Source: SOIL31 sp964636815 (GTDB taxonomy: Bacteria > Babelota > Babeliae > Babelales > Vermiphilaceae). From it: 64,000 nucleotides of DNA. Numbering within the stretch: the first letter of the stretch is position 1; the number at the start of each line of letters is the position of its first letter. The stretch spans positions 50,900 through 114,899 of the forward strand of contig CAZWTF010000004.1 in the NCBI GenBank assembly GCA_964636815.1, written 5' to 3'. Position numbers and translations under genes: made by a program. Below are positions 62,519-64,000 of the stretch, piece after piece. A model generated the notes under the pieces. The model searched no databases and was not told the origin of the DNA. It saw nothing but the letters and a program-made list of their open reading frames with translations.

Positions 62519-63181
62519 TTAAATTGCTTGATTATTGTCTTGATTTTGTTGCATAGGAATGATGATAAATTTCTTTTCTAATAACCATGCACAGTGTGCT
62601 GTTAACCCTGCAAGAATTCGGGTAGACAAGATGGTTTTTCGTGAAGATGGATCAAGTAATAGAGACTGACCAAATGATGTTGGAGCTAATAGAGCAACAA
62701 GAGTTGTGAAAATAGTATTTAAAACATAGTGATTAAGAGTAAATCCTATTGTTTCTGTGTAAGGGTCAGTATAGTAGGCAGTATTTTTAAATTCTCCTGG
62801 TATGGCGCCCATAATTAATTTATGAACAGTATTCATGCGAGCTGCGTATTTTAAGTCGGTAAGCAAAGCCAAGAGGTTATCAATTGAGCTATTTGATTTA
62901 ACTGCTTTTTGAATCGTTTCCAAAATAGTACTCAGGGCTGCCGCTACACGTATTTCTTGTATATCTTGTTGAATATTTGCTGTTATTTGCTCAGTGAGTT
63001 TGTTTACTTCATAGGTTAATGCTTGGGCAATGATAGGATCTAGGTTGGCTTGGGCAATAATTGTATCAATAGATTGTTGGGTTGTATTGATTTTGGAATT
63101 GATTATTTGGTCAGGGGCTTGAGTTGCTTGGGTGACTGAGAATGCTGTAAGGCATAATAATAGGGTATAGCTATGCTTCAT
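62519..63181 (-). CDS. Secreted helical protein, unknown
   Basis: 220 residues with a signal peptide (LLLCLTAFSVTQA). A Gln/Ile/Thr-rich helical part (25-130) is followed by two hydrophobic stretches (LNTIFTTLVALLAP and TRILAGLTAHCAWLL) that may be membrane helices. It ends in a Gln/Asn-rich tail. Unknown family. Confidence 0.6.
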   Translation of the reverse strand: MKHSYTLLLCLTAFSVTQATQAPDQIINSKINTTQQSIDTIIAQANLDPIIAQALTYEVNKLTEQITANIQQDIQEIRVAAALSTILETIQKAVKSNSSIDNLLALLTDLKYAARMNTVHKLIMGAIPGEFKNTAYYTDPYTETIGFTLNHYVLNTIFTTLVALLAPTSFGQSLLLDPSSRKTILSTRILAGLTAHCAWLLEKKFIIIPMQQNQDNNQAI

Positions 63182-63521
63182 ACTGTTTCCTTGGTAAAAA
63201 GAGTAAAATGTTTTCCTAGGTATAGCAGAGTTAAGGGGGGCAGAGTCAAAGGAATTTTATATATTTTTATCTATTTTTTGTGCTTGTTTATATTTATACA
63301 TATAATATATAAGTCTTTTTTATATAATTTTTGATAAAAATACCCCCTTGTTTTGGATAGTCGCTACTAGGCATAATTATGGGCAATGAGATTGCAAAAA
63401 TAACGATTGAGACGACATATTCATTGATATTGCACTGTTTAAAAGTTTCGTATTATTCATTAAATATGAGGACGGACTTTAGGGCTTATAATTTTTTTTT
63501 TAAAAAAGTTGTAAAAAAGTG
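63182..63521. other. AT-rich region upstream of the rRNA promoter
   Basis: About 340 bp that is strongly AT-rich, with A/T tracts that could act as an UP-like element. I see no gene in it. Confidence 0.45.
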
Positions 63522-63549
63522 TTGACTTAGTGTGAAATAGGTTTATAAT
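63522..63549 (+). promoter_or_regulatory. Sigma-70-type promoter of the rRNA operon
   Basis: TTGACT at 63522-63527, 16-base spacer, perfect TATAAT at 63544-63549. It lies about 150 bp before the 16S start, in the expected orientation. Confidence 0.8.
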
Positions 63550-63627
63550 TTTCATTAACAATTGATTAAAACGTTTTTCACAAACCGCGAATCAGTCGTT
63601 AAATTTTAAGAAAATTGAAAAAATAAA

Positions 63628-63680
63628 AGTTCTTTGAAATACACAAGAAAAAGTTTCGTATCTATCGATTTTTTCGATAG
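63628..63680 (+). promoter_or_regulatory. rRNA leader: boxA-like motif and hairpin
   Basis: AGTTCTTTGAAA (from 63629) resembles boxA antitermination sites. A perfect CTATCGA/TCGATAG hairpin (63662-63680) follows, possibly part of the processing stem. Confidence 0.45.
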
Positions 63681-63699
63681 GATCCCAGTTAATTCAATT

Positions 63700-64000
63700 C
63701 AGTGATGAAGAGTTTGATCTTGGCTCAGAATGAACGTTGGCGGCGTGCCTAACACATGCAAGTCGAGCGAGAAAGTTCCTTCGGGAATAAGTACAGCGGC
63801 GGACGGGTGAGTAACACGTAAGAATCTGCCCTATAGTGAGGAATACCCTTGAGAAATTGAGGTTAATACTGCATAAGTCCCTTCGGGGAGAAAGACGTCT
63901 TTTATGTCGTCGCTATGGGATGAGCTTGCGGACTATCAGCTTGTTGGTGAGGTAAAGGCTCACCAAGGCTATGACGGTTAACCGGCCTGAGAGGGTGTAC
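63700..64000 (+). rRNA. 16S ribosomal RNA, 5' part
   Basis: Conserved 16S opening GAAGAGTTTGATCTTGGCTC, then GGCGGCGTGCCTAACACATG, GCGGACGGGTGAGTAACACG and the region near GGCCTGAGAGGGTG. It is cut by the right edge of the window. The 5' end is placed by alignment to the E. coli start. Confidence 0.97.

Noticed and set aside
63182..63520. Possible small gene or RNA in the AT-rich stretch before the rRNA promoter
   Set aside because: No frame with a ribosome binding site and no strong fold was seen; treated as rRNA upstream region.

Overview
This is an AT-rich bacterial window, almost fully coding. It ends in the first ~300 bases of a 16S rRNA gene. BamA, outer-membrane-type proteins and the FtsL/FtsI pair indicate a diderm with peptidoglycan. 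An unusually large share of products begins with an N-terminal signal peptide. There are also ankyrin and WD40 proteins, a Fic protein, collagen-like fibres, orphan transporters and scattered housekeeping genes. This mix suggests a host-dependent, probably intracellular bacterium; my best guess is the Dependentiae (TM6) lineage, which the 16S start could confirm.

Layout. 1-10.4 kb: WD40 protein tail, outer-membrane-like protein, class I DhnA-type aldolase, ftsL-ftsI, secreted repeat proteins and bamA. 10.7-18.3 kb: cysS, then two tandemly duplicated surface-fibre genes (collagen repeats, YadA-like head repeats, S74 chaperone tail). 18.3-29.5 kb: thioredoxin, secreted unknowns, a BI-1 membrane protein, a four-Cache periplasmic protein, two secreted HAD-like paralogues, Fic plus ABC exporter behind an inverted-repeat operator, and a secreted beta-sandwich protein. 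29.5-41.9 kb: a twelve-gene glycan island. 41.9-45.2 kb: small secreted proteins and two ankyrin paralogues. 45.3-51.1 kb: four tRNAs, YggU, a GspF/PilC protein, a collagen/beta-helix protein and a MutS-family ATPase with a signal peptide. 51.1-63.2 kb: HIT, exported GDPD, transporters, WD40, hydrolase, exported glycosyltransferase, a long collagen protein with a small partner, prfB and one unknown. 63.2-64 kb: rRNA promoter, leader and 16S start.

The most notable system is the glycan island. It encodes GDP-fucose synthesis (gmd, fcl), an NDP-sugar epimerase, a LicD phosphocholine transferase fused to a eukaryote-type CTP:phosphocholine cytidylyltransferase, a GT6 (ABO-type) glycosyltransferase with a DxD motif, five further predicted glycosyltransferases and two methyltransferases. 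Nearly all products, including enzymes that are normally cytosolic, start with a signal peptide, and several of those starts have strong ribosome binding sites. One reading is that the pathway works outside the bacterial cytoplasm, possibly on host nucleotide sugars and CTP, to build host-like fucose/ABO/phosphocholine decorations. That reading is inference.

Two families of short repeats are dispersed in the window. One is a double-hairpin element with a GGGGWCCCC centre (four clear copies and one degenerate). The other is a set of GC-richer palindromic segments, one of which is inserted in frame in a secreted HAD-like gene.
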